Below, piece after piece: positions 21,541 to 35,337 of a stretch of DNA of 64,000 bases. The notes under the pieces are model-generated. The model saw only the letters and a program-made list of their open reading frames with translations. It did no database searches and was not told the DNA's origin. Position numbers and translations under genes: made by a program. Source of the DNA: Hypomesus transpacificus (taxonomy: Eukaryota; Chordata; Actinopteri; Osmeriformes; Osmeridae); contig NC_061078.1 in the NCBI RefSeq assembly GCF_021917145.1, positions 10,429,604 to 10,493,603 of the forward strand, given 5' to 3'. Every line of letters begins with the position of its first letter. Position 1 is the first letter of the stretch.

Positions 21541-22273
21541 CTATTTCTTATCTTCTCTCATTCATACACATTTAGACACCAAACGACAGGTTAACCCGAA
21601 GATCACAGTCATTTGTTGGAGTCTACAGTCCTGAGGAGTGAAGCGCTGCTCCTGCAGCAGCAGGCTCTGTGCTGTCTCCTTTCCTGCTCCTCTCACTTCA
21701 TTCTTAGTCTGCTTGATCTCTCCTTCAGGGCTGAGGCTGGCTTCCTAATCAGAGACGTAGGGAGAAAGGAGATGATTAATTAAAAAAATGAAATCTGTTG
21801 GGATGGCAGCAGTGCCAAGCCCCAGCACGGGTGCTCATTACACACATCTAATCCAGCCTTCCAGGGGCTGCCAGGTGACAGGCCCAGGCAGTCTGATGCA
21901 GACAGGCGCTCTGATGCCACCCTCTCCTGGTTGGCTCCGGCGGCAGCAGAGCATGGCCTGAGACCTGGGTTATCACTGCTCCAAGGTCCACACCAGTGGA
22001 CCAGGAAGAACCGCACAAAGGAAAGGGAGCTTTTAGGGGGCTTGTAGGGAGTTTCTAGTTTTTTTGTTGTCAGTATGTTGTTCTGTCTATGATGTCATTT
22101 GAACCTGTTCTGTATTTCCTAGTGCTCATGGTGTGTTCCTTCAGCTGTTGATCCGCATGGCCCATTAAGGCAGAGTCCCTAGCCCCCTCTAAACTGTAAA
22201 TGAGATTGCTCTCTGCTCTCTCCTCCTCAGTCGCTTGGAACACTCCTTGCGTTCAACCTGTTGATCTCTCCCC

Positions 22274-22425
22274 AGAGAAGTGTGTGTGTGCAAATGGCAT
22301 GTGGAGTGTGCGCGTGCCTGTGTGTGAGTCAGTGTGATGTTGGTGCATGGTGTGTGAGATGTGTTTGTGCGCATGTCTGTGTGTGTCCTCTTAGCAATAT
22401 GTGTGTGTGTGAGGTGTGTGTGTGT
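22274..22425. repeat. Imperfect GT-rich repeat
   Basis: About 150 bases dominated by TGTG with interspersed GCATG, GAGTC and similar; a decayed dinucleotide microsatellite. Confidence 0.8.
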
Positions 22426-23035
22426 GTCCCCAATGAACCACAACAGTGAAGGGCTCTTCAATATTTCATGATCAGGGAGGGGTGTGTTTCACCTCGAGGG
22501 ACTTCACTGAAAATGAGCCTTGTGTACAGATTCCCACTACAGGCAGGCTTGAACAGTATGTGTGGACACCAATACACTGGTCCTGTATTCACTGAGATGA
22601 TTAGATAAACTAGTACTGTTTTCCTCTTGTATAATTGTATTTCATGTGTTTACAACAGTACTGGAAGTGATCAAAATGTGGTTTCATAAAGAAAGTGATC
22701 TTTTTTCAAGCATGAACCAGATTCTCTGTTGACAGAGTCTGGCCTAGTAATTATTTTTAATCACATTTATTGGATGCTGGGTGGAGCCCGGGGTGTGTGT
22801 GTGTGTTTGGGGGGGGACTGGGTCTGTGACTGCAGATCAGACAAGCAAAGCCTCCGTACAGGTCAGCACAGACCTGGGGTCCAAGCCCCTCTCCCTGTTC
22901 AGGATATCACCACACCACAGATGGTGAATCAGTACCCAGACTCCACTAGCAGGCATGACTGATGGGGTAGTTGCAAGGGTTCACACTAGCATGGCTGTAA
23001 ATCTATAAAGCTGACCGATAGCAGGAGGCTGATGT

Positions 23036-23125
23036 TGCAGATACACATACACACTCACACATACACAACCACAACCTCACACACAAACATACACTTGCGC
23101 ACACACCAACACACACACACATCCT
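23036..23125. repeat. Imperfect CA-rich repeat
   Basis: ACACAT, CACAC and ACAAAC units over about 90 bases; a decayed CA microsatellite. A further short CA tract is at about 23328-23355. Confidence 0.8.
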
Positions 23126-24550
23126 TTTTAAAGCTGAGTGATGACAAGTGGCTTATGTTATATGCTTCACACGTGTGGAACTGTGCCTTTGGAGGCGTTT
23201 CACAGACAGGCATATTTGTTCTTGGGGCTCATGGACAGATGAGCGTCTCTAGGAAAAGAAGTACATTCACTCAATCGCCAGAGAAGTCATTAGTCTGATC
23301 CATGACCACTGCAGTTCTGAGACAGACAGAAACACACACACACAGACACACACACTGTATTTCATTTGTAACATGACAAGTGCATTATTTCATGTTTAAT
23401 TATTCAATCAGTGTGACTACAGTCGTGTCTTGAGTTCTCTGATAAATCTCTTTAGTCAACCTGTCAGGCCTGTATCAACACTAATTAATATATTATACAT
23501 GAATTCATCTAACTTTATGAAATGAATATTTCTGATACATATCTGAAATGACATCCACGTCTGAGTCGACAACAGGCCCATCTGGGACTACAGTCTCTTG
23601 CTTGCAGTGAGATAACAGAAGGCTGGAAGGGATGTTCCCAAGGACTTTTTGTCCAGTAGCTGTTGATTTATCATCATGTTTTTAGCCTTCCAAACAGCTA
23701 AGGAACCCCAGAGTGAGTGTGGTGTATTGCCAGCCTCAGGGCAACTGCACAACCCTGTGGACTTGGAGACTGAGAGACAGGACAGAGAGACAGGTTTTAC
23801 TGTCGGGGTGTAAGACAGATATTCCCACGTCCGCTGTATGAGTCGTCTCCAGGTTTGTGTGAATAAAAGTCTTGCCAGTGTAACAAATATGGGTCGTTCT
23901 TTTTCTAAGCAGAGAACGTTTGGATGAAATGGCATCCTTCGACAATTTAAAAAGTAATTACATGGACACAATTCTAGTTGTTGAACTGGGGGAGGCAGTG
24001 AAGAGGTGAAATGTGACCGTGTCCTGTTCTGTCAGCATGGCCGCTCAGACGATCTGTTGAGGAGAGATGCTCTCTCTGAGTCACCACGGCTGCCGTGCAG
24101 AGCACAGACAGAAAACACTGCAAGTATGAACTGTAGCTCTCAGTTCAGCAGCCAGTTCATTTATGGATTTTAATAGATGAGGCTCCAACAAAGGAAGGGT
24201 CGGCTCACATCACAGAAGTTGGCTATTTGACTTGGGTTGCCAGGTTGGCCCTATTTATCATTTTCAGCTGCCACTGAAACTCCCCCTTTGCTTCAAACCC
24301 CCCATTGTGTCTATAGTTTGTGTAAGTGTGTGTGTTATTAGTGTGCTGGTCTGTGGGGCTAGTTTCTGTTTAGGGACATTGTGAATTTCAATCTACTCTT
24401 GAGAGTTTTGTATTGTAATATATTTGTGTGCCAGGCAGACAGTACTGTGTGCCATTCTGTCGCGCCATGTGGGTGGAGTGATGACTTATCTAGCAAAATC
24501 TGCGCTGTTAAAGCTAGTCAGCCTGAAGACACTCTCTCTTACTCTCTTTC

Positions 24551-24800
24551 TCTCACACACACACACACGCACACACACACACACACATACACGCACACAC
24601 ACAAACCCTCCCTCTGTCTGAGACAGAACGTGTCCTGACTCCCGATAGTGGGATGAAAGCCAGGTCAGACAGTTAAGAGAGAGATGAAGACGCAGGGAGA
24701 GAGACACACAGAGAAAGACACACAGAGAGAGACAAACAGAGAGAGGGACACACAGAGAGAGAGAGAGACACACAGAGAGAGACAGAGAGAGGGACTGAGC
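24551..24800. repeat. CA microsatellite followed by GAGA/CACA repeat
   Basis: (CA)n with occasional CG or TA at 24551-24604, then unique sequence, then GAGACACACAGAGA units to about 24800. Confidence 0.85.
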
Positions 24801-25077
24801 AACACAGATAAAGGGAGAGAAGGCCAATAGAGGGTGACCCCTCACTCCTGTGCTTAACCTCAGTATGTGTTGTGTGTTTAGAGTCAGAAAGAGCAGAGAA
24901 AGGGCAGAGTGTGATCTCTCTCTCTCAGCTGGGAGGCCCTGACTTCATCAACACCTCCTCCATACCACCCTCTGGAGGTGGAATCTGTCCCTCCTCCTCC
25001 CACCATCTTTCCACACGCCTTCCATCTATACCTTTTTCTCGTTTTGCAATTCTATCTGTTTGCTGCTTTCCTTATTA

Positions 25078-25470
25078 ACTCTCTCTCCCCTCACCCCCGT
25101 TTTCTTTCTCTCTTTCTCCTTTGCTCCCAACAGAGGAAAGAAGAATCCCACCTGGGCCAGTGATCTTCCTTCCACCCCTCCTCTCTGTCCCCCCCTCTCC
25201 TTCCTTCCACCCCTCCTCTCTGTCCCCCCCTCTCCTTCCACCCCTCCTCTCTGTCCCCCCCTTTCCTTCCTTCCCTCTCCTCTCTGTCCCCCCCTCTCCT
25301 TCCACCCCTCCTCTCTGTCCCCCCCTCTCCTTCCTTCCCTCTCCTCTCTGTCACATGGTGAGGTGTGGAGGGGGTCACGCTGCTTCGTTTCCGTCTTCCT
25401 GCCTCACCTCTGCTCACCTCTCTCCTCCTCTCCTCCCTCCTTCTCTCCTCCCCCCTCCCTCCGTCTAACC
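25078..25470. repeat. Polypyrimidine tract with a 31-35 bp minisatellite
   Basis: Strong C/T bias on the + strand. Between about 25170 and 25352 six units of 31-35 bases each contain CTCTCTGTCCCCCC followed by TCCTTCC blocks. Several long open frames across it on both strands come from the missing stop codons in such sequence. Confidence 0.9.
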
Positions 25471-25710
25471 CGACAGCGGAGGGGGTGAAAGCATGCTGAT
25501 GTCGAGACTGTCCCTGAACACCCAGCCTTCCTCTCCTCCCTGCTTCGCACATCCCCCTTTCCCATTCTCCCTTCTTGGGTCGCCCTCTTCCACCATCTTT
25601 TAGCTCCCTTCTCTTCACACCCCTCCCTCCCTCTCTCCTTCTTTCAGTCCTGCAGATGGTCCCTCAGTTGGCTTTCCTGTATCACAACAGCCCAGCCACA
25701 GCTCAGCATG

Positions 25711-25912
25711 ACACACACACACAAACACAAACACACACATGCACAAACACACACAGAATCCATTCTCCTGGCAGTTCAATATGCATGGCAGGCAGGATTT
25801 GGGATGGAGGCCGTGCCCATGTGACCAGTACAGAAAGATGCAGATGCAATAGCTTACATACACTGCAGTACCATGCTATACACACAATACACGCACACAC
25901 ACACACACACTA
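25711..25912. repeat. CA microsatellites
   Basis: Two CA-rich tracts (about 25711-25756 and 25888-25912) separated by unique sequence. Confidence 0.85.
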
Positions 25913-26202
25913 TAGTACCTTGGCATACATATATGACATACATACAGTACTTTTGTACTTTACCATGGAGTACACACACTACCTCAAGTCATTTTTTATT
26001 CCATTTAGTAAAGAACTTTGTCTGATGCTCCCAAAACCAGGAAGGTATTGTGACCGGTGTCCTTGGAGCATGGTGTCTAGGTGATTGTGTGATACATCCT
26101 ATTTCATGTCTCCACAGGTTTCTCTGTGGGACTTAGAGAGGACTTCAGACCCATGGCAATCTCAATCTAGTGTTTTTGATATTTACCGCTGTGATAGAAG
26201 AG

Positions 26203-26244
26203 TGTGTGTGTGTGTGCGTCTGTGTGTGTGTGTCTGTGTGTGGC
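26203..26244. repeat. GT microsatellite
   Basis: About 40 bases of (GT)n with CG and CT interruptions. Confidence 0.85.
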
Positions 26245-27934
26245 ATGTTCCTCTCTCCACGGAGGACCATATTCTTCTATATCAAAGTTTCATCTTATCA
26301 GTGTTTCCAGCAGTGTCCCATGTGATATTCAGTGAAGAGTAATTATTAGAGATATCCTCAATATCTTAAGAACACATCACACAGCCCCCCAGACACCATC
26401 CCCACTGCAGTCTCAAACCCCAAAATAAAAGCCCAAATGGATCTTTTACTTAAGCCCTGATTCCTCATCTCACTCTACGTCCTGCACCACAGACAGGGCC
26501 TACAAATGGGGGCCACTTCTAGTTCTGGTTAGGAATGGAGCTGTAAAGGATTACTCAATAATTCTAGAACCCAACGTCACTAGCTATTTTACTGAAAAAC
26601 GAACGTTGCACCTGCCAAACTTCCCCTCACTTGTGTGATGTACGTTTCCCCTTCAGACGTTATTAGGACATGTAATTTGTGCATAGTTTACTCAGATATC
26701 TCTCATCCCCGCTGAGAGAGAGATGAGAGTCCTATCTAGGCCATGTTGAATTATTCAGAGTGCCTTTCATTTGCATATCTGGAATTCTATTTATTTTTAT
26801 TCATCAGCCAATTCTCGCTGGCAAACCAACATTTACTAGGAGAGGTTTGTGTATTTCTTGAAGGCCTATCCTTTAAAAAAAAACAATTTTAATGACACAC
26901 ACACACACATCATCATCAACTATGTTTAGGAAGCTCAGATCCCAGCCTAGTGTCTGTCAAGGTTGAGAGGAGGAATCTCAGATCTCAGTCTCCGAAACAC
27001 AGATATATGTGTGCAATGTTCCGTCATGGTGTGTCTAAGGTTCTGGTCGATGTAAGGCTCTCGTCTGCCTTCTCAAGCTTCAAAGCAGCAGCGTTAGGAG
27101 ATGCTAAATGAGGCTTCCTGTGTTCAGATGTCTTTGCCTACTGATCTCTGGAAGTAGACTGGCCTACTTCCGCACTCTTTCTTCAAGTGTTCCTTGATCT
27201 GAAGTCTGTAGGTTTGCTGGGTCAGATCAGAGCAAAGTAACAGATGAATATGTCTACTGAATGACTCAGAATGAACCAGCAACAGAGAAGCATTCACAGG
27301 AGGTTGAAACTTCATCAGTTTCTTAGAGTTGAGTCAATGCGCTAACAACTCAGCTCTCCTCCTCTCCTCTCCTTCCCTCCCCTCACACTCTCCTCCCTCC
27401 CTCCCTCTGTCTAAGTGACAGAAAGATGGAGTAACTGAGGCTAATGAGCTTCGTCAAGCAAACTTTGTTCACTCCACCTCCTCCTTCTCCCCCCCCCCCT
27501 CTCAGAGCCATTGTCTAGACAGGTGTCTACATAATGATATTACCTAAGAAATCTGGATTGGAAGGAAGATGATGACTATTCACTATTTATGGTGTCGGTG
27601 ACGGTGTGCAATAGGTTTTACACTGGCAACCTGCGTTTTACACTGGCATCCTGACACCGAGATGATTGTAGGAGCTTGTCTGCCACTTTTTAGATGATTA
27701 GATGATCCCCAAAGGCACACATCTTAATTGATGAAAGTTACTTTTTGAAGAGAAGCAGAACATGTGGCCGTGGCCCTCCCAGCACCATCCCAGAGCTCTC
27801 TCCAGTCCCAGGAGCCCACCTGAACACGGAGCCCCAGAACCCAGGGGACTGAGCCAGGAGCATGGAGACTCTCTCTCTCACTCTACATCTACAGACTGTA
27901 TATTCCTCTCTTCTTTATCCTCTCTCGCTCTCTT

Positions 27935-28101
<167 letters not shown>

Positions 28102-28403
28102 GTCGCACTCTTCCTCTCTCTCCCTCTCACTGCAGGGAGTTGAAGTCCCCACTGAACACTGTGAAGGATAACGTGGCTCTGTCTTTGATGTGCTCACATC
28201 TACATTTAGCCTGACAGGGGGGCTTGTTCCAGGGCTTTCCGAGACTCTCTTTTCCCTTTCTGTCTCATCTGGAGGATCTCAACCCAGTTTCAGCTCAGCT
28301 GCCTCGAATTAGAGGAGGCTGGGAGGACAGAAGGTACAATGTCATACCGCACACTGTACCCTGGTCTAATGTGCTGCATGGTTAGGTAGGTCCATCTGTA
28401 AAG

Positions 28404-28442
28404 CTGCTGTGTGTGTGAGTGTGTGCGTGTGTGTGTGTGTGT
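28404..28442. repeat. GT microsatellite
   Basis: About 38 bases of (GT)n. A CA tract follows at about 28608-28632. Confidence 0.85.
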
Positions 28443-31075
28443 GGACGGGTGTTCAGGGTTGTCGTGATAGGGGTGACCAGATTCAAAGGTGTGAGTGTTG
28501 GTCACGTGGACCAATGATAGGACTGCAGCACCATCTGCTCACATTAGTCTCTGCCCACGGTGGCGCTGGTTACTGGCACAGTGATGCTCCAGCTTCATGG
28601 CTTGAACACACACGCACGCACACACACACACGCTTCATGTTCACACGTGCAGACACGTGCATTCTCTCTTACCGACAGCAGACAAGTTTGATGGCCTCCT
28701 CACTGAGATTGATGACAAAGCAATCAGACCTTAAATGAGTGTTTCGTGGCAGTGCTCTGGGCACATGATTCATTCAGCATTATTAATGAAGTGTTACTCC
28801 GAAGATGGATTGAAGAGCACCAGGTCTCCCAGAGCACCAGCATGCAGAAGTACAGCAGAACACCACCATCCAGACACAGACCCAACTCTCTCAGCCATGC
28901 TAATATATGCACTCATTATCCCAGCTAAAGAGGCACATTCATTGTGTGTTTAGTCTCGGTTTTGCTATCGTCCCATCTTCCCTCAGGGCAGGTGAGATGG
29001 CGCGTTATCTCGTCCTCCGTCCCACCGTCCTGTTTGGGAACTGACGTTGTCCTGTGACGAACATTCTCACCGAGTCAAATCATCTGGAATGTGGCCATGT
29101 TGACAGTGTTCTAGATTGAGGGGAATGCGTCGACAGCGACTGACATGTTGATTGTTGAATATTTTCTGATCCCTTTTATAGAGGACATTTGGTCATCAAT
29201 CTTGTACACAGAAAACATGTAAACATGTACTGATCTAATGGCATAGAGCTAATTAAAACACATTTACAAATTGACATCATCAACATGGAATTTGGACATT
29301 TAAGACTACCATTCCATGCTTGAACTGACAAACCTCTTCATCCACTAGAGCAATTTTGTTTGTGACTCTAAACAACCCTGAGACAAGACAGCTGCTTTGG
29401 GATTTGAGCTTGCCTCCAGACAAGCGATCTGTGTATGGAACAATCAGCATCACGTCCTGACGGAAGGTTCTATGATGATGATATCATCCTCTCCTCCAGC
29501 TCTCTTGCTCCACACCGTGACTAGCTGCCGTCAGGCTCGCCACAGGCATTCCCACACAAAGCGCATGCAGACAGCATGTGCAGCAGTCCTGTCCAATCAT
29601 TACCTGGTCTTCCCAAGAGGCATTTCCTGCTTCGGCACTACACTTGCTTTGTTGCGTAGGAAGAGACACACCACCCCAGGCTTCATCCCAGTCCAGAGGC
29701 TAGCATTGTCTTTGTGTCCAAAAATAGAACTCCTCCCCTCCTATTACACATTTGAGAACATGGAGATAGTAAACCAAATGTGTTTGTTTCGTTCCGCTGC
29801 TGTCAGCAGCTGTTGCTAGCTGCTCTATTTAATGCCTGGCTGCAGCCATTCCTGCCGACACGCCTGTCTGAGAAGCAAGGCGAGGGGGGGGGTCATCCGT
29901 CACAGCAGGAACAGAAGCCCTGACGCAGACATCCTCAGGAGAAAGAGGCTCACCTCCTCCTCCTCACAGGGGTGAAGGGAACATAATACTGCTCACTTAT
30001 CCAGTCGGTTCGTCCAACATGCCGGCTCAGAGCTGCCTGACTTGATACCTCTCAGTGTTTTTCGAAAAGCTTGATCAAGAATCAAGGCTTGCGTTAGGGT
30101 GTTGACATTTTAGCTGGGAGACTGGGATCAGGGAAGTTTGAATTAGGAGGTGGGAGATACTGCAGGCAGAGGTAATTATATCAAATCTTCCAGGTAAGGG
30201 TGACTACCCACAGCACAGAAAAGGCTTCGCTTGGCTGGACCCTGTTCAGTTTGAACACCAAACCACATAGCATTTCATTGCAATCTGCCCACAGACAGAG
30301 AGTTGTCTCTTATCTGTCTTCACTGTTCTCATCATTCTGTTCATTCATGTTCTGCCGATCCTTTTCTGTCACTCGCTGCTGGTCAAAGGGACCTTTTGGA
30401 GGGTGACACAGGCCTCTGACACAGGGCCTGAGGTCTGACTCAGGTTGGGCTTCAGAGCCAGATCATCCTCCTATGAGTGGGAGCACTGGTGAGTGCGTGT
30501 TTGGTGTGTGTGTGCTGGTGAAAGTTGCATTCATAGTTAATCAAGCTTCTCTATATGTTGACAGTATACTGTATACAATCTTTAAAAAACTGGATTACTT
30601 CCTTCGGTGGGTATTTTCTCGTTCTGTTCTCGTTTAAAACCTGAGAGAGGAGGCTGTAGTCTGGCATATACAAGCCAGGCAGAGCTAGTCTCTGTGGGCA
30701 AGAGCAGTGTTATGGAGGCTGCATGGATGTGAAGGTTAAAAGGGGGTGGGGTGAGGGGAGGGGCGCACAAACGAGTCGAATGTTGCAGTGTAAAATTGAA
30801 TGGTTGGATGATTTATGACTCAATTATGGTGGAGAGATTTTTAATCTGGGCTTTAACAACTACCCAATATACTGTCTATTCATTCATCCTTCGCTCTCTT
30901 TCTCTCTCAGAAACATTCCTATTGCAGTTAGCAGAAATAGCAGTTCATCAGCAAGGCCTTCCACACAGCCTCACAATAACGATGAACAGCTGTTTACGCG
31001 GCCTACGGTCTTGCATCTCTGTTTCACTAACCGACTCTGCAGGAGGGGATCACCCACGGAACTGTTCCTCCAAAG

Positions 31076-31099
31076 GTTAGGTTTAGGGTTAGGGTTAGG
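31076..31099. repeat. Short TTAGGG-like run
   Basis: GTTAGGTTTAGGGTTAGGG and one further TTAGG: about four telomere-like units in a single-copy setting. Too short to be a clear fusion scar. Confidence 0.7.
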
Positions 31100-33283
31100 C
31101 TCCCTTGAAGGTTTTAGGTTGGTTATAGCTGCTGATCTGTGACCCCTGTCAGTGCTTGTAGAAAGGGCTTTATTTGATTTTGAACCAGAGAAGCAGAGAC
31201 TAGGAAACGATGTCATTTCAAAAGGGCCAGTGAAGAAGGCAATGCAGGGTGTACAGAAAAGCGTTTGAATAATTCAACCAGGATGCAGCAGAACCCAGGA
31301 GGCTGTAGTAAGCAGTCTCAGGTGGCTGAGAAGTCAACCTGAGGTAAAGGTCATAGTCTTGATGCAGGTAGAGATGTTCCCTTCGCATAGATCTGAGGTG
31401 ACTTTAATGTTTTGACTCCCCTATTTCCGTAGAGGGATATAACTCTGTAAACTCTGTAGACTCCTCATCCATACTCGTGTCAAAGTGACTAAGGGGGAAG
31501 CTTTGTTGTGGAACTATTCACTCCAGTCCTCGTGTCTTTCTGTCTAATTAAACCAGCTCCCAACATGTTCCTTCTCTCACAAATCCCTTCTCAGCACAGC
31601 AGCAGTGGAGCATGGCTGGGGGAGGGGAGAGGGGGATGCAGGGCCATGACTTATATAGAGTGGGACCATATGCATGTATGTGAATAATTGAACTATACAC
31701 AGTAGATGTTGAATTGATGCTGTTTAAACACGTAAGAATCATTGCTGAGATGTGATGGCACAGTTCATTCTTTCCTTTGAATACAGTATAAAATCCATCT
31801 GAAATAACACTAATAGATGGTGTACAGTAGTGGAATACTGTACTATCAGGAACATGTGTGTGTGTGTGTGTGTGTGTACAGACCAGTTTGTGTGTGAACA
31901 TCAGCAGCAGGACAAGCACTATTGGATTCCAAAAGTTCATGACCTTTAGATTCAGACACATAACTCTGGCTGTACAAGGAGGAGGGAGGGAGGGGGGAAA
32001 AGAGATTGGAGAGAAAGAGAGCTTAGATGCAGAGAAAGAACGGAAGAGAAAGGGGGAGAGAGAGAAAGAGAGAGGAAGACTTAGATACAAGGTGGATGGA
32101 GAGGGAGAGGAGCAAGCAGCTGTGTACGAATGTAAAATACTGTAAGCAGAGTGGAGACAACCATGAAGGTACAGAGGGCCATGACAAACAAAGTCTGTCC
32201 AAGGGGTGCTCTGTCTGACGTCTCCTCCAGTGGATCTTCACTGCCAACACTTGCAGTAGAGACACATAACACAGTGAGCTGCATTTAAATTGAACATTAC
32301 CTTTTACAGGGTAGATGGGCAGGGGGGGTGTTAAGAAGGAGAAAGAGTCTGAGGCAGGAACATAAAGAGCAGGCAACTGTAAAGTATGCTCTGGGGTAAT
32401 GTAGCACTGTGGCGATTTGGGCCATGAAACTATGATGAATAGCATACCACTGATTCCCCCCCCCCCTGATAACTGACGAAATGTAGAACACCATTGATTA
32501 GCAAGGAGAATACAAAGTCTATATATCTATTCAGCCAGCATGTTAGACTGACACATTTACTGGCTGTATTGAAATCCCCTCTGTAGCAGCTATGTCGAAC
32601 ACAACCTACCAGGTCTAGGTGGTTACTTTCTACGTCCCCTCCACGACACCTACTTTACACACACATCCAATGTGGACCTCCAAGGTGTCTCCTCTGAATA
32701 CAAATGAAGTAGATGTTCTATGATGGAACCCAAAGGATCTACAAGGATGTTCCAACAGAATGCTGTGTAGGTTCTGAGCCGGAAGGTTCTAATTGAATCA
32801 CTGCTGCTTCCTCCAGCACAGTATCCTGACCTGAGGCACATGGTGGCAACTATACAGTAAAGATGAGAGATTTTACTGCTTTGATATCTCCCTGTCAGTC
32901 CTCATGTGATGAAATGGCGAGCTTCGATCCAAATGTGTTCAGTTGGGCTGTAACCAGGACACATTAAAGTATACTTTATCTTGTGCTAGTGCAAATGAAG
33001 GACTACTACTGAGTAACTGCAGTTGGCTTACTTCATCACAGCAGTCACACTAGCGTGTAATTGACTGTGTAATAAAGTGACTGTCTTGTGACCAACTGCA
33101 TGTGGTCATGCATAGCAGTACAATATGGGGACATGAAGATGAACAACAGAACAATGAGTATTCAGTTCTGTACAGATTACTGAATGTATTTGGGAGCAGG
33201 ACGTATGTGGTGAATGTCTTACCAGACCACCAAAGCCTCAGTCACTTCCTCCCTTCCCTATCCTCTCCTCACACTCTCTAAAG

Positions 33284-33306
33284 CCCCCCCCCCCCCAACC
33301 CCCCCC
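33284..33306. repeat. Poly-C tract
   Basis: Two C runs separated by AA. A similar 16-base C run followed by (CA)n lies at 33706-33745. Confidence 0.85.
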
Positions 33307-33705
33307 TCAAATCAATTATTGTCAAACTCCTGCCATCCATCCAACCTTACTGACACTTTGGGTAATTGCTGCACTTGTCCCATAAATACAAAGCTTGATG
33401 TTGAATACAGATAATTCTTTTATTCATGCAGACAAAATTACTGGGTAAGCAGTGAGGTCCAAATGGGTTCTGAGAAAAGGAAAGAGGAAGAGAGAGAGAG
33501 ACTGGTGGAGAGGGAGAGAAGGATGCTCCAGTGTTGTTAATTGCCCTCAATGCCTCAACACTGGCATGACCTGAGAACAAAAACTTTCTTTATCATGTTT
33601 TCTTTTGTTTCATAGGGCACAGCTCAGCTGACTTTGTAAGACATGTGGAGGGGTAATTTCCAGGCAATTTTTGTGTCATTTCACCGTACAGAAGGGAGTC
33701 CCTCA

Positions 33706-33745
33706 CCCCCCCCCCCCCCCCTCGCACACACACACACACACACTA
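33706..33745. repeat. Poly-C run followed by CA microsatellite
   Basis: Sixteen C, then TCG, then about ten CA units. Confidence 0.9.
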
Positions 33746-35337
33746 TTCTCACAACCTTCAGACTTCTAATAACAGACTTGTCATAAAACAGTGGTACATT
33801 TCTTAAGAGTTTAGGTTCAAAAATATTAAATACATGTACTTTTTTCTTTCTAAAATTGTGCACAGAGTGTTCATCAGGTCCCAATGGATCTTGGTGGTTT
33901 TTCATTTTCCGTTTTGCCTCAATGCTCATTCAAGTCATTTGTGTGTCTGGGTAGAGTAGCCTATGGCAGGACACACTTCGACAAGCTCTGGCTTGTTTAT
34001 CGGCAGTGTGTCCTTCACAGTCCACAAATTGGTTTATGATGTTTGAAAGGTCATACAGGAAAACAAATGTTACACTTCTCTAAACACCAACACACAAGCC
34101 AGGTCCTAAGAGTATTTAGCTCACGATTATCACAGAACTGACAAATATGGCCACAGAACCAGTGCTTGCTGTGTTTTGTATGTGTTGGGGGGGACAGGCC
34201 TGATCTATTAGACTACATAAGGGGCTGTGGGATTGGAATTGAATCCTGTATTACGTAGATCACTCAATCCCCTCTCCTGAGGAGAGAGAGGCCGAGTGGT
34301 TTCTGACCTTGCTCAGTACATCAGTGGCAGCCAAGGTTAGTGGTGTTTCAGTCTCAACTTGTGGCTTTACGCTGAGTGGTTAAGAGAGGCTACGTTAGGC
34401 TCAGAGAGGCTCATGCAGCCATCCAGCCCGGTCTGAGGACTGGAGCAGACATGCATACAGTTGTTACTGGTCTCTCAGCTGATGCTTAGTTTCACGCTGA
34501 AGCAAGACTGATTGGCTGATAGGCCTGGACTAGTTTGAAATCAAGGCCCCACTGAGTCAAGAAATGAACATAAAATACATGACTCACAATGTGCTGTTTT
34601 GACAAAGTCCATTGTTAGAGAACCTTGCAAGTCATCAGAGGGCTAATGGACTATCGCAAGAGGAGAGAACCATCAGACACTAATGACATCATATCTCAAG
34701 GCAAATGATCAAACGCCTTTTTTGGGGGCCTTGGGATAATGTTTTTCAATTACCATAAATGGCGGGCTAATTTCCACAGCCCACAATTCAACAAACCACT
34801 TGAAATGCTTCCTGCCTGAAATAGCCTGGATAGACAGAGAGATACGGCACCATAAAGTTGAGAGCAGTTGCTGTGTTTCGTCTTCTGCGTAATTGTGTTT
34901 CCATCTTGGTGGTCTAACCTCCGAGATGATGGTTCTTCAGACTGCAAAGCTGCTCAAGCTGTGCATGCCCAGCTGGTCCCTCAGTGCTTGAGAAAATCTC
35001 GCTGATTAGGTTGGCATTTCCTGGTTGACTGTTAGACACTGGCAGAAAAACAGCAACTATCACAAAAAAAGGTTAATAAATCATTTCTAGGACAAATATT
35101 TTGTGTTGTAGCTTTTTGTTGGGAGCTGCACTATGCTGTCCCCATCTCTTATCTCTCTCTCTTATCGGAAATCATCACTGGAAATGTGTCAGAACTCAAT
35201 TCAAAACTATAATAACAGTAAGTGAAATATGTTTGGGGAAGTACCAAGCATATTTGCTTTAGCATTTGTTCCAGTCCAGCCAATTGTTTGTAAAGAGATT
35301 CCAGTCACACAGATAGCAACAGTCAGAACAGTTAGCT

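Noticed and set aside
25060..25618. Several 115-175 codon frames on both strands
   Set aside because: They sit on the polypyrimidine minisatellite and have Pro/Ser or Glu/Arg/Gly low-complexity products.
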